This document shows, piece after piece, positions 49,680-60,977 of a stretch of 64,000 nucleotides of DNA (the first letter of the stretch is position 1; each line of letters opens with the position of its first letter). Both the position numbers and the translations under genes were made by a program. The DNA comes from Gammaproteobacteria bacterium (GTDB lineage: Bacteria > Pseudomonadota > Gammaproteobacteria > JAUZRS01): contig JAUZSP010000001.1 in the NCBI GenBank assembly GCA_030949385.1, positions 352,857-416,856 of the forward strand, given 5' to 3'. The notes beneath the pieces were generated by a model. It did no database searches. It worked only from the letters and a program-made list of their open reading frames with translations, and was not told the origin of the DNA.

Positions 49680-50014
49680 AATCCAATCCTAGCGAAGAGA
49701 TCTTTAATCGAATCCAATTGACTAAAGCCCATTCCCTGGCGTTTTTACATGAGTCGGTACACTGAAAAAATATGTCCTCCCTTTCTGCTGTCCATTAGCA
49801 ACTACCCAGAAGCATTACTCTCGCTATCGGATAGAAAATAGACTGCCGATTCTATCACAAAACCGATACTTTTTACGAAAAGCGGTCTGACATCACAGGA
49901 GGAGGAAAAGGGAAAAACAGAACAGACGAGAGCCTACGGACACACAAGCAGACTCTTGATCAACAGCAGAAACGACAAACACACACAATTATATGAGAAA
50001 TAATGCAAGAGCCA
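49680..50014. other. 335-base gap without a recognised gene
   Basis: Lies upstream of the giant gene and must hold its promoter. I see no open frame of interest, tRNA, terminator or riboswitch consensus. A purine-rich patch (AGGAGGAGGAAAAGGG) occurs near 49899 on the plus strand but leads into no frame. Confidence 0.6.
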
Positions 50015-50191
50015 TCAAGGTTTTATATAGCCCTTCGAATGCATATCAGCCACTCCATGATCCACATTGATGCTGCTTGATTGCAATCGTTCATTCGCCG
50101 CAACACCCATCACAATCCATGACAACAAAATCAAACAGAGCGCCCAAAACCAAATTGGCCGTCTTTTTTTAACATGGTAAACCTCAGTCAT
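50015..50191 (-). CDS. 58-residue single-span membrane peptide
   Basis: ATG at 50191 (MTEVYHVKKRRPIWFWALCL) to TGA at 50015. A basic patch (KKRR) precedes one hydrophobic segment (IWFWALCLILLSWIVMGVAA), then a short polar tail ending GYIKP, so it is probably inner-membrane with the N-terminus inside. A purine-rich GAGGGAG lies 8-14 bases upstream of the ATG. No family is recognised. It could instead be spurious, but the ribosome site and coherent topology support it. Confidence 0.5.
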   Translation of the reverse strand: MTEVYHVKKRRPIWFWALCLILLSWIVMGVAANERLQSSSINVDHGVADMHSKGYIKP

Positions 50192-50467
50192 CGCATCATC
50201 TCCCTCTGATCATCATGGACAAACATGACTCCCATGCCACATTTACCACGCCAAAAAAGTAATTTAGTACCTATCCATACTAGGATTTGCATAAGCAGAA
50301 GCAAAATTCACACCTACAACCTAATCTTTCATGATAAACGACAATCAAAGTCTGCTTAGTCATAAAGAATAAGAAATGGCGGCCATTGTCAAACAACCTT
50401 TCTGACAAATATCTAATAAAAAAGGATTATGAGAGGTTTTTTTTACCGTGATGAAACGAAGGGCGGT
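50192..50467. other. 276-base intergenic region before scpB
   Basis: AT-rich spacer between scpB and the small membrane peptide. I see no gene, RNA or clear terminator. It probably holds the promoter of the small peptide and sequence downstream of scpB. Confidence 0.5.
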
Positions 50468-51094
50468 CTAGTTTGTCTCTTGTGGGGTCTCAGAAACCGG
50501 ATCAGCGGGCTGCGCCACCAACTCCAATTCAGCCTGCACACGGTCCAGATCTTGCAAATCCTTGAGAGTCGGCATCTCATCCAGTGAACCGACATTGAAA
50601 TAGTCCAGCAAGACGCGCGTGGTACCAAACATCGCCGGTTTGCCAGGCACATCCTTATAACCCAAAATCTTAATCCACTCACGCTCCTGCAAGGTTTTAA
50701 TGATCTGGCTACTGACACTGACCCCTCTCACTTCCTCGATCTCAGCCCGTGTCACCGGTTGACGATAGACAATCAGCGCCAAAGTCTCCAACAACGCACG
50801 AGAATAACGCGGCGGTTTCTCCTCCCAAAGACGCGCCACCCACGGTGCCAACTCCTCTGGCACCTGCAGACGATAACCACTCGCCACCTGTTTCAGCTCC
50901 ATGCCACGCTCAGAGAGTGATGCTCTGATCTCAGCCAAAGCTCTTGTCACTTGATCTGCGCTTGGTTGCGGCTGATCCTCTGGAAACAGAGCCAATAACC
51001 GCTTCAAGCTCAGCGGTTTTCCTGCTGCCAACAGAGCCGCCTCAAGAATGCGCTTCAATAACGGCGTTTCAATCTGTGTGTAAGACTCAGTCAT
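50468..51094 (-). CDS. scpB: segregation and condensation protein ScpB
   Basis: 208 residues. Two winged-helix domains (LKRILEAALLAAGKPLSLKR; YSRALLETLALIVYRQPVTR) with the conserved RGVSVSSQIIKTLQEREWIK and GKPAMFGTTRVLLDYFNV. It is a kite subunit bridging SMC through ScpA. The start overlaps scpA by 8 bases. SMC itself is not in the window; some gammaproteobacteria use MksB or MukB instead. Confidence 0.94.
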   Translation of the reverse strand: MTESYTQIETPLLKRILEAALLAAGKPLSLKRLLALFPEDQPQPSADQVTRALAEIRASLSERGMELKQVASGYRLQVPEELAPWVARLWEEKPPRYSRALLETLALIVYRQPVTRAEIEEVRGVSVSSQIIKTLQEREWIKILGYKDVPGKPAMFGTTRVLLDYFNVGSLDEMPTLKDLQDLDRVQAELELVAQPADPVSETPQETN

Positions 51095-51911
51095 CTGCTC
51101 GTACCGTCATTCTGGTTCGCAAATAGATCGGCGCAAACTCTTCTGCTTGCACCAATTCAACCAAGGACTCTTTAATCAACTCCAAACTGGCCAACAAGCT
51201 CACCACCACCCCCAAACGCCCCTCTTCTGGCTTAAACAGCTGAGTAAACTCAGTAAATTCATCGGCTTTAAGTGTGCTCAAAATCGCACTCATACGTTCA
51301 CGAACCGACAACGCTTCTTTCTCAACCGTATGGCCGTCAAATAATTTAGCGCGTTGCAAGACATTCTGAAAAGCCAGCAGCAGATCTTTCAGCGCCAGAT
51401 CCGGCAAGGGACGCGCACTGTCAGCAACCGGCACTTCCAACGTCACTGGATAAAGATCGCGCTCCATTCTGGGCATCGCCTCCAGATCTTCCGCTGCTTG
51501 CCGAATGCGTTCGTACTCCTGTAAACGACGCACCAACTCGGCACGCGGATCCTCTTCCTCCTCTTCCCCTCGCACCGGAGGCAATAACATGCGCGACTTG
51601 ATCTCCGCCAACATCGCGGCCATCAGCAGGTATTCTGCGGCTAACTCCAATTTCATCCCACTGACCAAGTCAATGTACCCCATGTACTGACGGGTAATAT
51701 CCGCAATGGGAATATCCAATATATCTAAGTTTTGCCGCTTGATGAGGTAGAGCAGAAGATCCAAAGGGCCTTCAAACGCCTCTAAAAACACCTCCAAGGC
51801 ATCGGGGGGAATATAAAGATCTTTAGGTAAAACGGTCAGAGGCTGCCCCTGCACAATGGCGAAGGGCATTTCTTGTTGCGGAGCAGAACACTCCGCCGCT
51901 TCGGCAGTCAT
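51087..51911 (-). CDS. scpA: segregation and condensation protein ScpA
   Basis: 274 residues. The kleisin subunit of the SMC complex. The N-terminal signature is FEGPLDLLLYLIKRQNLDIL and DIPIADITRQYMGYIDLVSG. The middle is charged and the C-terminal winged helix is near SLLASLELIKESLVELVQAE. It is 21 bases downstream of trpS and overlaps scpB. Confidence 0.94.
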   Translation of the reverse strand: MTAEAAECSAPQQEMPFAIVQGQPLTVLPKDLYIPPDALEVFLEAFEGPLDLLLYLIKRQNLDILDIPIADITRQYMGYIDLVSGMKLELAAEYLLMAAMLAEIKSRMLLPPVRGEEEEEDPRAELVRRLQEYERIRQAAEDLEAMPRMERDLYPVTLEVPVADSARPLPDLALKDLLLAFQNVLQRAKLFDGHTVEKEALSVRERMSAILSTLKADEFTEFTQLFKPEEGRLGVVVSLLASLELIKESLVELVQAEEFAPIYLRTRMTVRADD

Positions 51912-51932
51912 AAACGCACTCTTAAAACAAGC

Positions 51933-53150
51933 TTAACGATAACTCAAACCCACCGCTTTACGCACTTCCTTGATGGTCACAATGGCCATATCACGAGCGG
52001 TCTCATTGCCCTCAGCAATGATTTCACGCACCAAGGAGGGGTCTTCGTTGTACTCCTTGGCGCGCTCCTGCATCTCGGAAAGTTCTTTCACCACCGCATC
52101 AATCACCGGCTGTTTGCAATCAATGCAACCAATGGCGGCGGTACGACAGCCTTCACAGACCCACGCTTGGGTGGTTTCATCAGAATAGACCTGATGAAAT
52201 TGCCACACAGGGCATTTTTCTGGCTCTCCGGGATCGGTGCGCCGCACTCGACTCGGATCCGTCGGCATGGTACGCAGCTTTTTTTCCACCACCGCCGGAT
52301 CATCTCGCAACGCGATGGTATTGCCATAGGACTTGGACATCTTCTGCCCATCCAGACCCGGCATTTTTGAGGCTTTGGTCAGCAGCGATTGCGGCTCCGG
52401 CAAAATAATCCGCCCCGAACCTTCCAAGTAACCAAACAGACGTTCTTTATCGCCCAAGGAGATGTTTTGCTGCGACTCCAACAGCGCCCGCGCCACACCC
52501 AAGGCCTCTTGGTCACCCTGTTCTTGGTAACTTTTACGCAGCTTGCGATAAAGCTTGGCGTTCTTTTTACCCATCTTATTGATGCCGTCTTCGGCCTTTT
52601 TCTCAAAGCCTTTTTCACGCCCGTAAAGATGGTTAAAGCGCCGCGCCACTTCGCGGGTCAGCTCAACGTGCGCCACCTGATCTTCACCCACCGGCACCAG
52701 ACCGGCTTTGTAGATCAAAATATCGGCGCTCTGCAACAGCGGATACCCCAAAAACCCATAGGTACCCAGATCCATGCTCTTCAAACGTTCTTGCTGATCT
52801 TTGTAGCTCGGCACCCGCTCCAACCACCCCAAGGGGGTCATCATCGACAACAGCAGATGCAGCTCCGCGTGTTCCGGCACTTTGGACTGCATAAACAGCG
52901 TCGCTGAACCTGGGCTAACACCGGCAGCCAACCAGTCCACCACCATATCCCAGCTGCTCTGTTCGATCACGCTGGGGTCTTCGTAGTGGGTGGTCAAGGC
53001 ATGCCAATCCGCCACAAAAAAGAGACAATCATAGGTGTGTTGCAGCTCAACCCAGTTTTTCAGTACACCGTGATAGTGTCCTAAATGCAATTGGCCGGTT
53101 GGACGCATACCCGAGAGCACACGTTGATGTTGTGTTGGAACGGAATTCAA
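51933..53150 (-). CDS. trpS: tryptophanyl-tRNA synthetase
   Basis: 405 residues, the longer TrpRS type with an inserted helical arm around residues 190-240. Class I motifs are HLGHYHG (the HIGH equivalent) and KMSKSYGN. The adenylate pocket region includes GYPLLQSADILIYKAGLVPV. A C-terminal Cys group (CPVWQFHQ; CEGCRTAAIGCIDCK) may bind zinc or Fe-S. Neighbour of scpA, a common pairing. Confidence 0.95.
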   Translation of the reverse strand: MNSVPTQHQRVLSGMRPTGQLHLGHYHGVLKNWVELQHTYDCLFFVADWHALTTHYEDPSVIEQSSWDMVVDWLAAGVSPGSATLFMQSKVPEHAELHLLLSMMTPLGWLERVPSYKDQQERLKSMDLGTYGFLGYPLLQSADILIYKAGLVPVGEDQVAHVELTREVARRFNHLYGREKGFEKKAEDGINKMGKKNAKLYRKLRKSYQEQGDQEALGVARALLESQQNISLGDKERLFGYLEGSGRIILPEPQSLLTKASKMPGLDGQKMSKSYGNTIALRDDPAVVEKKLRTMPTDPSRVRRTDPGEPEKCPVWQFHQVYSDETTQAWVCEGCRTAAIGCIDCKQPVIDAVVKELSEMQERAKEYNEDPSLVREIIAEGNETARDMAIVTIKEVRKAVGLSYR

Positions 53151-53167
53151 AAAGCTTCTCCCAAAAT

Positions 53168-53214
53168 TAAAAGCCTCAAACGGAAGGCTTTCGCCAACCC
53201 CACCTGAGGCTCTA
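53168..53214 (-). terminator. terminator after secF
   Basis: On the minus strand AGCCTCA pairs with TGAGGCT, enclosing an inner GGC-GAAA-GCC hairpin, and is followed by a T-rich tract (TTTTAATTTT). It lies between the secF stop and the trpS start. Confidence 0.7.
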
Positions 53215-53251
53215 TTTTGATGATTTAAGTAAGGTAAAACGTGATAAAAAA

Positions 53252-54190
53252 CTAAGGGCTTTCATCCAGATCGGCACCCTCTTTCTCCACCGGCATCAGA
53301 TCTTGTTTGGTTAAACCCAAAGCGATCAACGAGGTACTTGCCACAAAAATGGAAGAGTAGGTTCCCACCACCACTCCCACAATCAAGGCCAAAGAGAAAC
53401 CGGCAATCACTTCGCCACCGAGAATAAACAGCGCCAACAGCACCAACAGGGTCGTTAACGAGGTAATGATGGTTCGTGACAGAGTTTGATTGATGGAGCG
53501 ATCAATGACCTCTTCCGGCGTGCCGGTGCGCATCTTACGGAAATTTTCTCGAATACGATCAAAGACCACAATGGTGTCGTTCAAAGAATAACCAATCACC
53601 GCCAACAGCGCCGCCAAGACACTCAGATCAAACTCAAACTGCAACACCGAAAAGACCCCCAAAGTGATGATCACATCGTGAATCAAAGCCGTCACCGCAC
53701 CTACAGAAAAGCGCTTTTCAAATCGCAACGCCACATAAATCAAAATGCCGATCAAAGCGTACAGCACCGCCAAACCACCCTGTTCCTGCAGCTCTTCGCC
53801 CACCTGAGGGCCGACAAATTCAACCCGCCGCATGGAAATTTCACCTGCGTAAGCGCTTTGCAACAGCAGCAACAATTCATCACTCAAGGTGGCGCTATTA
53901 ACTCCTTCACGAGGAGCCAGACGCACCAGCACCTCTTTGGCCGAACCAAAATGCTGCACCGTGGTGTCTTGATAACCGTCTTCAGCCAAGGCTTGGCGTA
54001 TCGGCTCCAACTCCACCACCTTGTCGTAACCGACCTCGATCAAATAACCACCGGTAAAATCAATCCCCAATTCCAGACCACGGGTGGCCAAACTGAGCAG
54101 CGAAATCACCACCAAAGCAATGGAGAAAAACATCGCCATTTTGCGTTTCGCCATGATTTCATAACGACTTTTACTGTCGACCACTTGCAT
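53252..54190 (-). CDS. secF: protein translocase subunit SecF
   Basis: 312 residues with six membrane segments and the SecF signature (LGIDFTGGYLIEVGYDKVV; VIGYSLNDTIVVFDRIRENF). With SecD it uses the proton motive force to complete Sec export. It starts 11 bases after secD and ends with a short acidic tail. Confidence 0.96.
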   Translation of the reverse strand: MQVVDSKSRYEIMAKRKMAMFFSIALVVISLLSLATRGLELGIDFTGGYLIEVGYDKVVELEPIRQALAEDGYQDTTVQHFGSAKEVLVRLAPREGVNSATLSDELLLLLQSAYAGEISMRRVEFVGPQVGEELQEQGGLAVLYALIGILIYVALRFEKRFSVGAVTALIHDVIITLGVFSVLQFEFDLSVLAALLAVIGYSLNDTIVVFDRIRENFRKMRTGTPEEVIDRSINQTLSRTIITSLTTLLVLLALFILGGEVIAGFSLALIVGVVVGTYSSIFVASTSLIALGLTKQDLMPVEKEGADLDESP

Positions 54191-54201
54191 AATTTTATTC
54201 C

Positions 54202-56079
54202 TTAGATCGCCAGACGTTTAATGCGTTTGCCGCCGTAGATCAAATTGATCAACATCCTTGATCCCATAATGGCGGTGAACATGGAAGTGATAATGCCGAT
54301 GGAAAGCGTCACCGCAAAGCCTTTAATCGCCCCCGTACCGAAGCTGAACAGCACCACCGCCGCCAGCAGCGTGGTAATGTTGGCATCGGCAATGGTGACA
54401 AAGGCTTTGTCGTAACCGGCACTGATGCTGGCCTGAATGCTGTTACCGGCACGCAGCTCTTCACGAATACGCTCAAAAATCAGCACATTGGCATCCACCG
54501 CCATGCCGACGGTCAGGACGATGCCCGCAATGCCAGGCAAGGTCAACGTGGCCTGCAAAATAGAGAGCAGCGCCACAATCAACACCAGGTTCACCACCAA
54601 CGCGATGTTGGCCACCAAACCAAACACGCGATAATAGACCGCCATAAAAATCAGCACCAAACAGAGACCGATCAAGACCGAGTTAAAACCTTGATCAATG
54701 TTATCTTGACCCAAGCTTGGCCCAACGGTGCGCTCTTCGATGATCTCCATTGGCGCTTTCAGAGCACCCGCACGCAGCAGCAGCGACAAATCACGGGCTT
54801 CGGTGGTGCTCAAACCACTGATCTGAAAACGGTGACTGAGCACGTCACGAATGGTGGCAATGTTGATCACCTCTTCCACATGACGTTTCTCTTTGATCCA
54901 TTTGCCATTGACGAATTTTTTATCGTAACGGGTCTCAATAAAGACCACCGCCATCGGCTTGCCGATGTTGGTGCGACTGATTTTCTTCATCCGACTGGCA
55001 CCCTTGCCATCCAGATTGATATTGACGTTCGGCGATCCCGATTGGCTGTCCAGACCCGAGGCAGCACCTTTGATCTGATCACCGGTGACGATCACTTGGC
55101 GTTTCAATAGCACCGGAGAGCCATCACGTTCGTGATAAAGGCGCGAATTAGCCGGAGTACGCCCCGACTGCTCCGCCCCGACCCAATCGGTATAAGAGCC
55201 GTGTACCAAACGAAATTCCAGCGTTGCCGTGGCACCCAAAATTTCTTTGGCACGAGCGGTGTCTTGCACCCCAGGCAGTTGCACCACGATGCGCTCTTTG
55301 CCCTGTTGTTGAATGATCGGCTCGGCCACACCCAACTCATTGACCCGGTTACGCAAGGTGATGATGTTCTGCTGCAAAGCCGATTTACGCTCTTCTTCCA
55401 TCGCCGCTTCGCTCAAAGAAGCCAACACAAACGCCGAACGTGCATCTTCGGTGATCTTATACTCCAGATCACGAAACTCCTTTTTCAAACGCGCCTCTGC
55501 CGCTTCCGCTTTGGCCAAATCAGCAAAGCGCATTTTAATCACCCCCGACCGGAGGGTGATGCCTTGATAACGAATTTTTTCAGTGCGCATAAAACTGCGC
55601 AACTCACTGCGATAACCGTCTTGGGATTTAGCAATCGCAGCGGCCATGTCCACTTCCATTAAGAAATGAACCCCACCGCGCAGATCCAGCCCCAAATACA
55701 TCGGAGCCGCCCCCAATGAGGTCAACCAGTCGGGGGTTGCGGGTGCTAGATTCAAAGCAATCACATAATTGTTGCCCAACTTGGCCGCAACCAACTCTTT
55801 GGCTTTCAACTGCGTTTCGGTATCAGCAAAACGAATCAACAAGCGACCGCTTTTTTGCTCGACACGGTACTCTTGAATGCCGCCTTCCTTCAATGCGTCT
55901 TCCGCTTGAGTGGCCACCGTGTTGCTCATCTCGCCACTGCGTACCGAGATTTGCAACGCCGGATCTTCACCATACAAGTTCGGCAGAGCGTACAAGCCCA
56001 AGATCAGCACCAATGAAACAATGAGCAGATTTTTCCAAAATGAGTAGTGGTTTGCCGCCACACTTTGAGCAACTTGCAT
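54202..56079 (-). CDS. secD: protein translocase subunit SecD
   Basis: 625 residues. One N-terminal membrane segment is followed by the large periplasmic P1 domain (APMYLGLDLRGGVHFLMEVD; ITLRNRVNELGVAEPIIQQQ) and five further segments (GIVLTVGMAVDANVLIFERI). It works with SecF and YajC. Start ATG at 56079, two bases after yajC. Confidence 0.97.
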   Translation of the reverse strand: MQVAQSVAANHYSFWKNLLIVSLVLILGLYALPNLYGEDPALQISVRSGEMSNTVATQAEDALKEGGIQEYRVEQKSGRLLIRFADTETQLKAKELVAAKLGNNYVIALNLAPATPDWLTSLGAAPMYLGLDLRGGVHFLMEVDMAAAIAKSQDGYRSELRSFMRTEKIRYQGITLRSGVIKMRFADLAKAEAAEARLKKEFRDLEYKITEDARSAFVLASLSEAAMEEERKSALQQNIITLRNRVNELGVAEPIIQQQGKERIVVQLPGVQDTARAKEILGATATLEFRLVHGSYTDWVGAEQSGRTPANSRLYHERDGSPVLLKRQVIVTGDQIKGAASGLDSQSGSPNVNINLDGKGASRMKKISRTNIGKPMAVVFIETRYDKKFVNGKWIKEKRHVEEVINIATIRDVLSHRFQISGLSTTEARDLSLLLRAGALKAPMEIIEERTVGPSLGQDNIDQGFNSVLIGLCLVLIFMAVYYRVFGLVANIALVVNLVLIVALLSILQATLTLPGIAGIVLTVGMAVDANVLIFERIREELRAGNSIQASISAGYDKAFVTIADANITTLLAAVVLFSFGTGAIKGFAVTLSIGIITSMFTAIMGSRMLINLIYGGKRIKRLAI

Positions 56080-56081
56080 GA

Positions 56082-56411
56082 TTAACCCTTTTTCATCGTG
56101 CCTTTTGGCAACAGGTTAGCCACCGCCTGCTTCTGGATTTTCAACTCAACACCCTCAGCCACCTGCACGGTGAACATATTCTCACCCACGGCAGTGATTT
56201 TACCGATTACACCACCGCTTGTAGCCACCTCATCGCCTTTGCCCAACGCTTCAACCATCGCTTTTTGTTCCTTTACCTTTTTCTGTTGCGGACGGATAAA
56301 GAGAAAGAAAAAGACAATCAACAACAAAAAGGGAAACAGCAAGCCCATAAAACCGCCGTCTTGAGACTGAGCGCCGCCTTCGGCCATCGCACTGGAGATA
56401 AAAAAGTCCAT
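56082..56411 (-). CDS. yajC: preprotein translocase subunit YajC
   Basis: 109 residues. A single membrane span (GLLFPFLLLIVFFFLFIRPQ) and the cytoplasmic motif QKKVKEQKAMVEALGKGDEV. It associates with SecDF. The operon order tgt-yajC-secD-secF is standard. Confidence 0.95.
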   Translation of the reverse strand: MDFFISSAMAEGGAQSQDGGFMGLLFPFLLLIVFFFLFIRPQQKKVKEQKAMVEALGKGDEVATSGGVIGKITAVGENMFTVQVAEGVELKIQKQAVANLLPKGTMKKG

Positions 56412-56455
56412 AAGGGTTCCTCGTTAATCGCTAGGGGAAAAATGAAAGGCGCGCA

Positions 56456-58652
<2,197 letters not shown>

Positions 58653-58717
58653 GGCGCGGCATGGTAGCAATTATTGCCATCAGCCGCGAGAGGAGAAAAA
58701 ATAAATTCATTTAGCAC

Positions 58718-58744
58718 TTGCCAAAAAAAGCACTTTACTATAAA
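58718..58744 (+). promoter_or_regulatory. promoter of tRNA-Leu
   Basis: TTGCCA at 58718 and TATAAA at 58739 with a 15-base spacer (or TAAATT with 17), followed by a GC-rich stretch just before the tRNA at 58759. The layout fits a stable-RNA promoter; the spacer is short. Confidence 0.45.
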
Positions 58745-58758
58745 TTCGCCTCTCCCTT

Positions 58759-58845
58759 GCCGGGGTGGTGAAATTGGTAAACACAGGGGATTCAAAATCC
58801 CCCGACTTAACGGTCTTGTCGGTTCGAGTCCGACCCTCGGTACCA
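58759..58845 (+). tRNA. tRNA-Leu(CAA)
   Basis: An 87-base class II tRNA with encoded CCA. The anticodon stem GGGGA/TCCCC encloses TTCAAAA, giving anticodon CAA. The long variable arm (CGACTTAACGGTCTTG region), the D-arm GGTGAAATTGGTAAACAC and the T-arm TTCGAGTC are typical of leucine tRNAs. Acceptor GCCGGGG pairs with CCTCGGT including G-T wobbles. Confidence 0.96.
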
Positions 58846-58862
58846 AATTTTGGTTTTGAGTC

Positions 58863-59168
58863 TTAACTCACTTCCTGCATAAAACACGCAATCTCATATT
58901 TATCCTCGCCCTCATCGGGCAAAGAATCACACCGTTGCACTCGTGCTTTGGCAATCAACGGCGGCGTAATCGGATTGGTTGGTTCTAAAATAAGCTCAAT
59001 CAAATCATCCTCCTGATACGACTGATTCGCCCAAAACATCAAACCGTTGCCACTCAGATTTTTCACCACACCCCAGCTCTGACCCTCAATTTTTTCACTT
59101 TTAATTCGCATCGGACAATCAATTTGCATCCGAATAAAATTTCTCTTTTCATCAGTCTCAATGCTCAT
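58863..59168 (-). CDS. PilZ domain protein
   Basis: 101 residues, a single PilZ domain. Both c-di-GMP motifs are present: RxxxR as RNFIR (residues 9-13) and NxSxxG as NLSGNG near residue 38. It is expected to sense c-di-GMP; the output partner is unknown. It is divergent from the MotY-like gene, and the pairing with a motor protein suggests motility control by inference. Confidence 0.9.
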   Translation of the reverse strand: MSIETDEKRNFIRMQIDCPMRIKSEKIEGQSWGVVKNLSGNGLMFWANQSYQEDDLIELILEPTNPITPPLIAKARVQRCDSLPDEGEDKYEIACFMQEVS

Positions 59169-59261
59169 TTCTCACCTATCTCCAATTTTAATGTATTCAA
59201 CGCAGTTGCTCTAGCAACATGCACTCCACTCTCTTGGCGGGAGATCTGCATAGCAGTTCAC

Positions 59262-60135
59262 ATGAAAACACAATACGTCCTGCTCTTATTCCTGTTGCTC
59301 TCCAACGTAGCGACCAGTGAGCCACAACGCTTCCTTGCCGACCTGCACCTCTCACAGTGGCAGAATCAGCAGAGCCGCTTTAGCTGTGAACTCAAGCACC
59401 ACATCCCTCACTACGGCAGCGCACGTTTTTATCAACGCTCGGCGCGGCAACTCGCCTTTGAGCTGCGTGGTTTTCACAACGCACCGCAAGCCGGTCAAGC
59501 ACGCTTACACATTAACAACCCCAACTGGCAACACGGAGAACAACCACAAGACCTCTGGCAAGTGCAATTGCACCAAGGGAAACGCCTGCTTCAGCTCAAC
59601 AGCAGCGACAGCCTCTATCTGTTACAGGTTCTTGAGCAGGGCTTGCAGCCCAGCTTTCACTACAGCAATTGGAGCAGCGCCGACAATAAGATCAGCGTTG
59701 CCCTGTCAAATGTGAACTTTCTGCCTGCTCTGCAACGCTTTCAAAGCTGCCTAACTCAACTCTACCCTGATAATTTTTCTGACCTAAAAACCACTCATTT
59801 ACGCTTTGCCAGCAACAGTGATGAGCTGGATAAACGCAGCAAGCAGCGTCTTAATAAGATTATTTCCTACTTAAAGGTAGATCAGAAGGTAAAAAAAAAT
59901 CCAGATCAGTGGCCATACGGATGAATATGGCAGTTGTCGTTACAATCTGGATCTATCGGAGTTTCGCAGCTTCAATGTGCATGAATATTTGCTTGATCAC
60001 GGCGTGGCTGAAACCATGATAAAAGAAGACAATTTTGGTGAGAAACAGCCCCTTGCCAACAATACGTCAGCAACAGGACGAGCTCAGAATCGGCGGGTAA
60101 CGGTAAGGTTGGTTCGTTATAACGCCAATAACTAG
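59262..60135 (+). pseudogene. motY: MotY-like OmpA-family flagellar motor protein, frameshifted
   Basis: A signal peptide (YVLLLFLLLSNVATSEPQ) and an N-terminal MotY-like domain (RFSCELKHHIPHYGSARFYQ; LEQGLQPSFHYSNWSSADNK) are followed by an OmpA C-terminal domain. A run of nine A (59891-59899) adds one base: the frame ends at NPDQWPYG. The expected QISGHTDEYGSCRYNLDLSE and GRAQNRRVTVRLVRY continue in another frame to 60135. Removing one A gives 290 residues, the MotY size. In Vibrio, MotY forms the T-ring that anchors sodium-driven stators. Sequence error is likely. Confidence 0.82.
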
Positions 60136-60163
60136 ACCCGTCCCCGCGCTCCTTCTTGGCTAC

Positions 60164-60580
60164 TTAATCCTCATACGGATGAATTAGTTTCACTTGGGGG
60201 AAATAGGTTTTATACTTTGCCACATCCCTTGTAACCAACCCAAAGTTCGAAACCGATGCATGAGCACCAATAAAAAAATCCGGCAGTGGTGATCTCTTCG
60301 TACCCTTATTTTTTCTGTATTTCAAGTACGACTTACCGGTTAAAAACAAAGCCTCTCTCGGCAATTCCAATACGTTTATACCCAGCGCATCAATAGCACG
60401 TTCAACGTCTTCAACTCGATCGAAACCGATGGATACTTCCGTATATACGATTGAATTGATGTACAGGGTATTTGTCTGGCTGTATTTTTCCAATGTAGTC
60501 TCGGACCAATCAGCCCAATGCTCATCATCAGTGAACAGGTCAAGCAATACGCAAGAATCAATCAAAATACCATTCATCAT
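60164..60580 (-). CDS. PIN-domain toxin, VapC-like
   Basis: 138 residues. A PIN ribonuclease fold with the acidic active site: Asp in LIDSCVLLDLFTDDE, Glu in YTEVSIGFDRVEDVE, Asp in PLPDFFIGAHASVSNFGLVT and Asp in TRDVAKYKTYF. VapC toxins cleave RNA such as initiator tRNA or 23S rRNA. Its ATG overlaps the antitoxin stop (ATGA). It converges on the MotY-like gene. Confidence 0.88.
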   Translation of the reverse strand: MMNGILIDSCVLLDLFTDDEHWADWSETTLEKYSQTNTLYINSIVYTEVSIGFDRVEDVERAIDALGINVLELPREALFLTGKSYLKYRKNKGTKRSPLPDFFIGAHASVSNFGLVTRDVAKYKTYFPQVKLIHPYED

Positions 60581-60798
60581 GAATCTCTTGTCAGGCTCAT
60601 AATTTCATCCGTGGACATTTTTGATGAGGCTATCCCTCTGAGCTTCTTAAATTTACCGACCGCGTTAGGCTCGTTAGTTTTTACAATATAAAACCGCCCC
60701 CCATCTTCAACAAAGTCGATTTCTGTTTTAGCAGATATGCCTAAAGCTTCTCTCACACCTCTAGGAATGGTGACTTGCCCCTTGGTTGTAACGCGCAT
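60577..60798 (-). CDS. AbrB/SpoVT-type antitoxin, VapB-like
   Basis: 73 residues from the ATG at 60798; a longer open frame upstream runs through the promoter. The swapped-hairpin AbrB DNA-binding domain is MRVTTKGQVTIPRGVREALG and AKTEIDFVEDGGRFYIVKTN. The C-terminal part (KFKKLRGIASSKMSTDEIM) would bind the toxin. A ribosome site (GAGGTGC) lies 7-13 bases upstream. It is expected to repress its own operon through the palindrome at 60816-60844. Confidence 0.9.
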   Translation of the reverse strand: MRVTTKGQVTIPRGVREALGISAKTEIDFVEDGGRFYIVKTNEPNAVGKFKKLRGIASSKMSTDEIMSLTRDS

Positions 60799-60815
60799 AA
60801 TAAGCACCTCGCAGA

Positions 60816-60844
60816 AAAAGTAATACCAATATAGTATTACTTTT
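60816..60844 (-). promoter_or_regulatory. palindromic operator of the toxin-antitoxin pair
   Basis: A perfect 11-base inverted repeat, AAAAGTAATAC and GTATTACTTTT, separated by seven bases, 18 bases upstream of the antitoxin ATG. It overlaps the -10 box. AbrB-type antitoxins bind such palindromes. Confidence 0.8.
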
Positions 60845-60856
60845 GGGGCTTTGCAA
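60828..60856 (-). promoter_or_regulatory. promoter of the toxin-antitoxin pair
   Basis: On the minus strand TTGCAA and TATATT are separated by exactly 17 bases, a good housekeeping promoter. The -10 box lies in the centre of the operator palindrome. Confidence 0.7.
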
Positions 60857-60977
60857 GGGTGCCTCATTGATTGTGTAGTTGTGATTGCCATTCGGAGAGC
60901 TGGGGTTACGGTGCCGAAAGCGGCGGAAATCTCAAAAGCTATTTTCAATAGCGTGTAATAACTCAACCGACGGGCTT

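Noticed and set aside
49680..50014. c-di-GMP riboswitch before the giant surface gene
   Set aside because: Such riboswitches often precede this type of gene, but the conserved core bases were not found on either strand.
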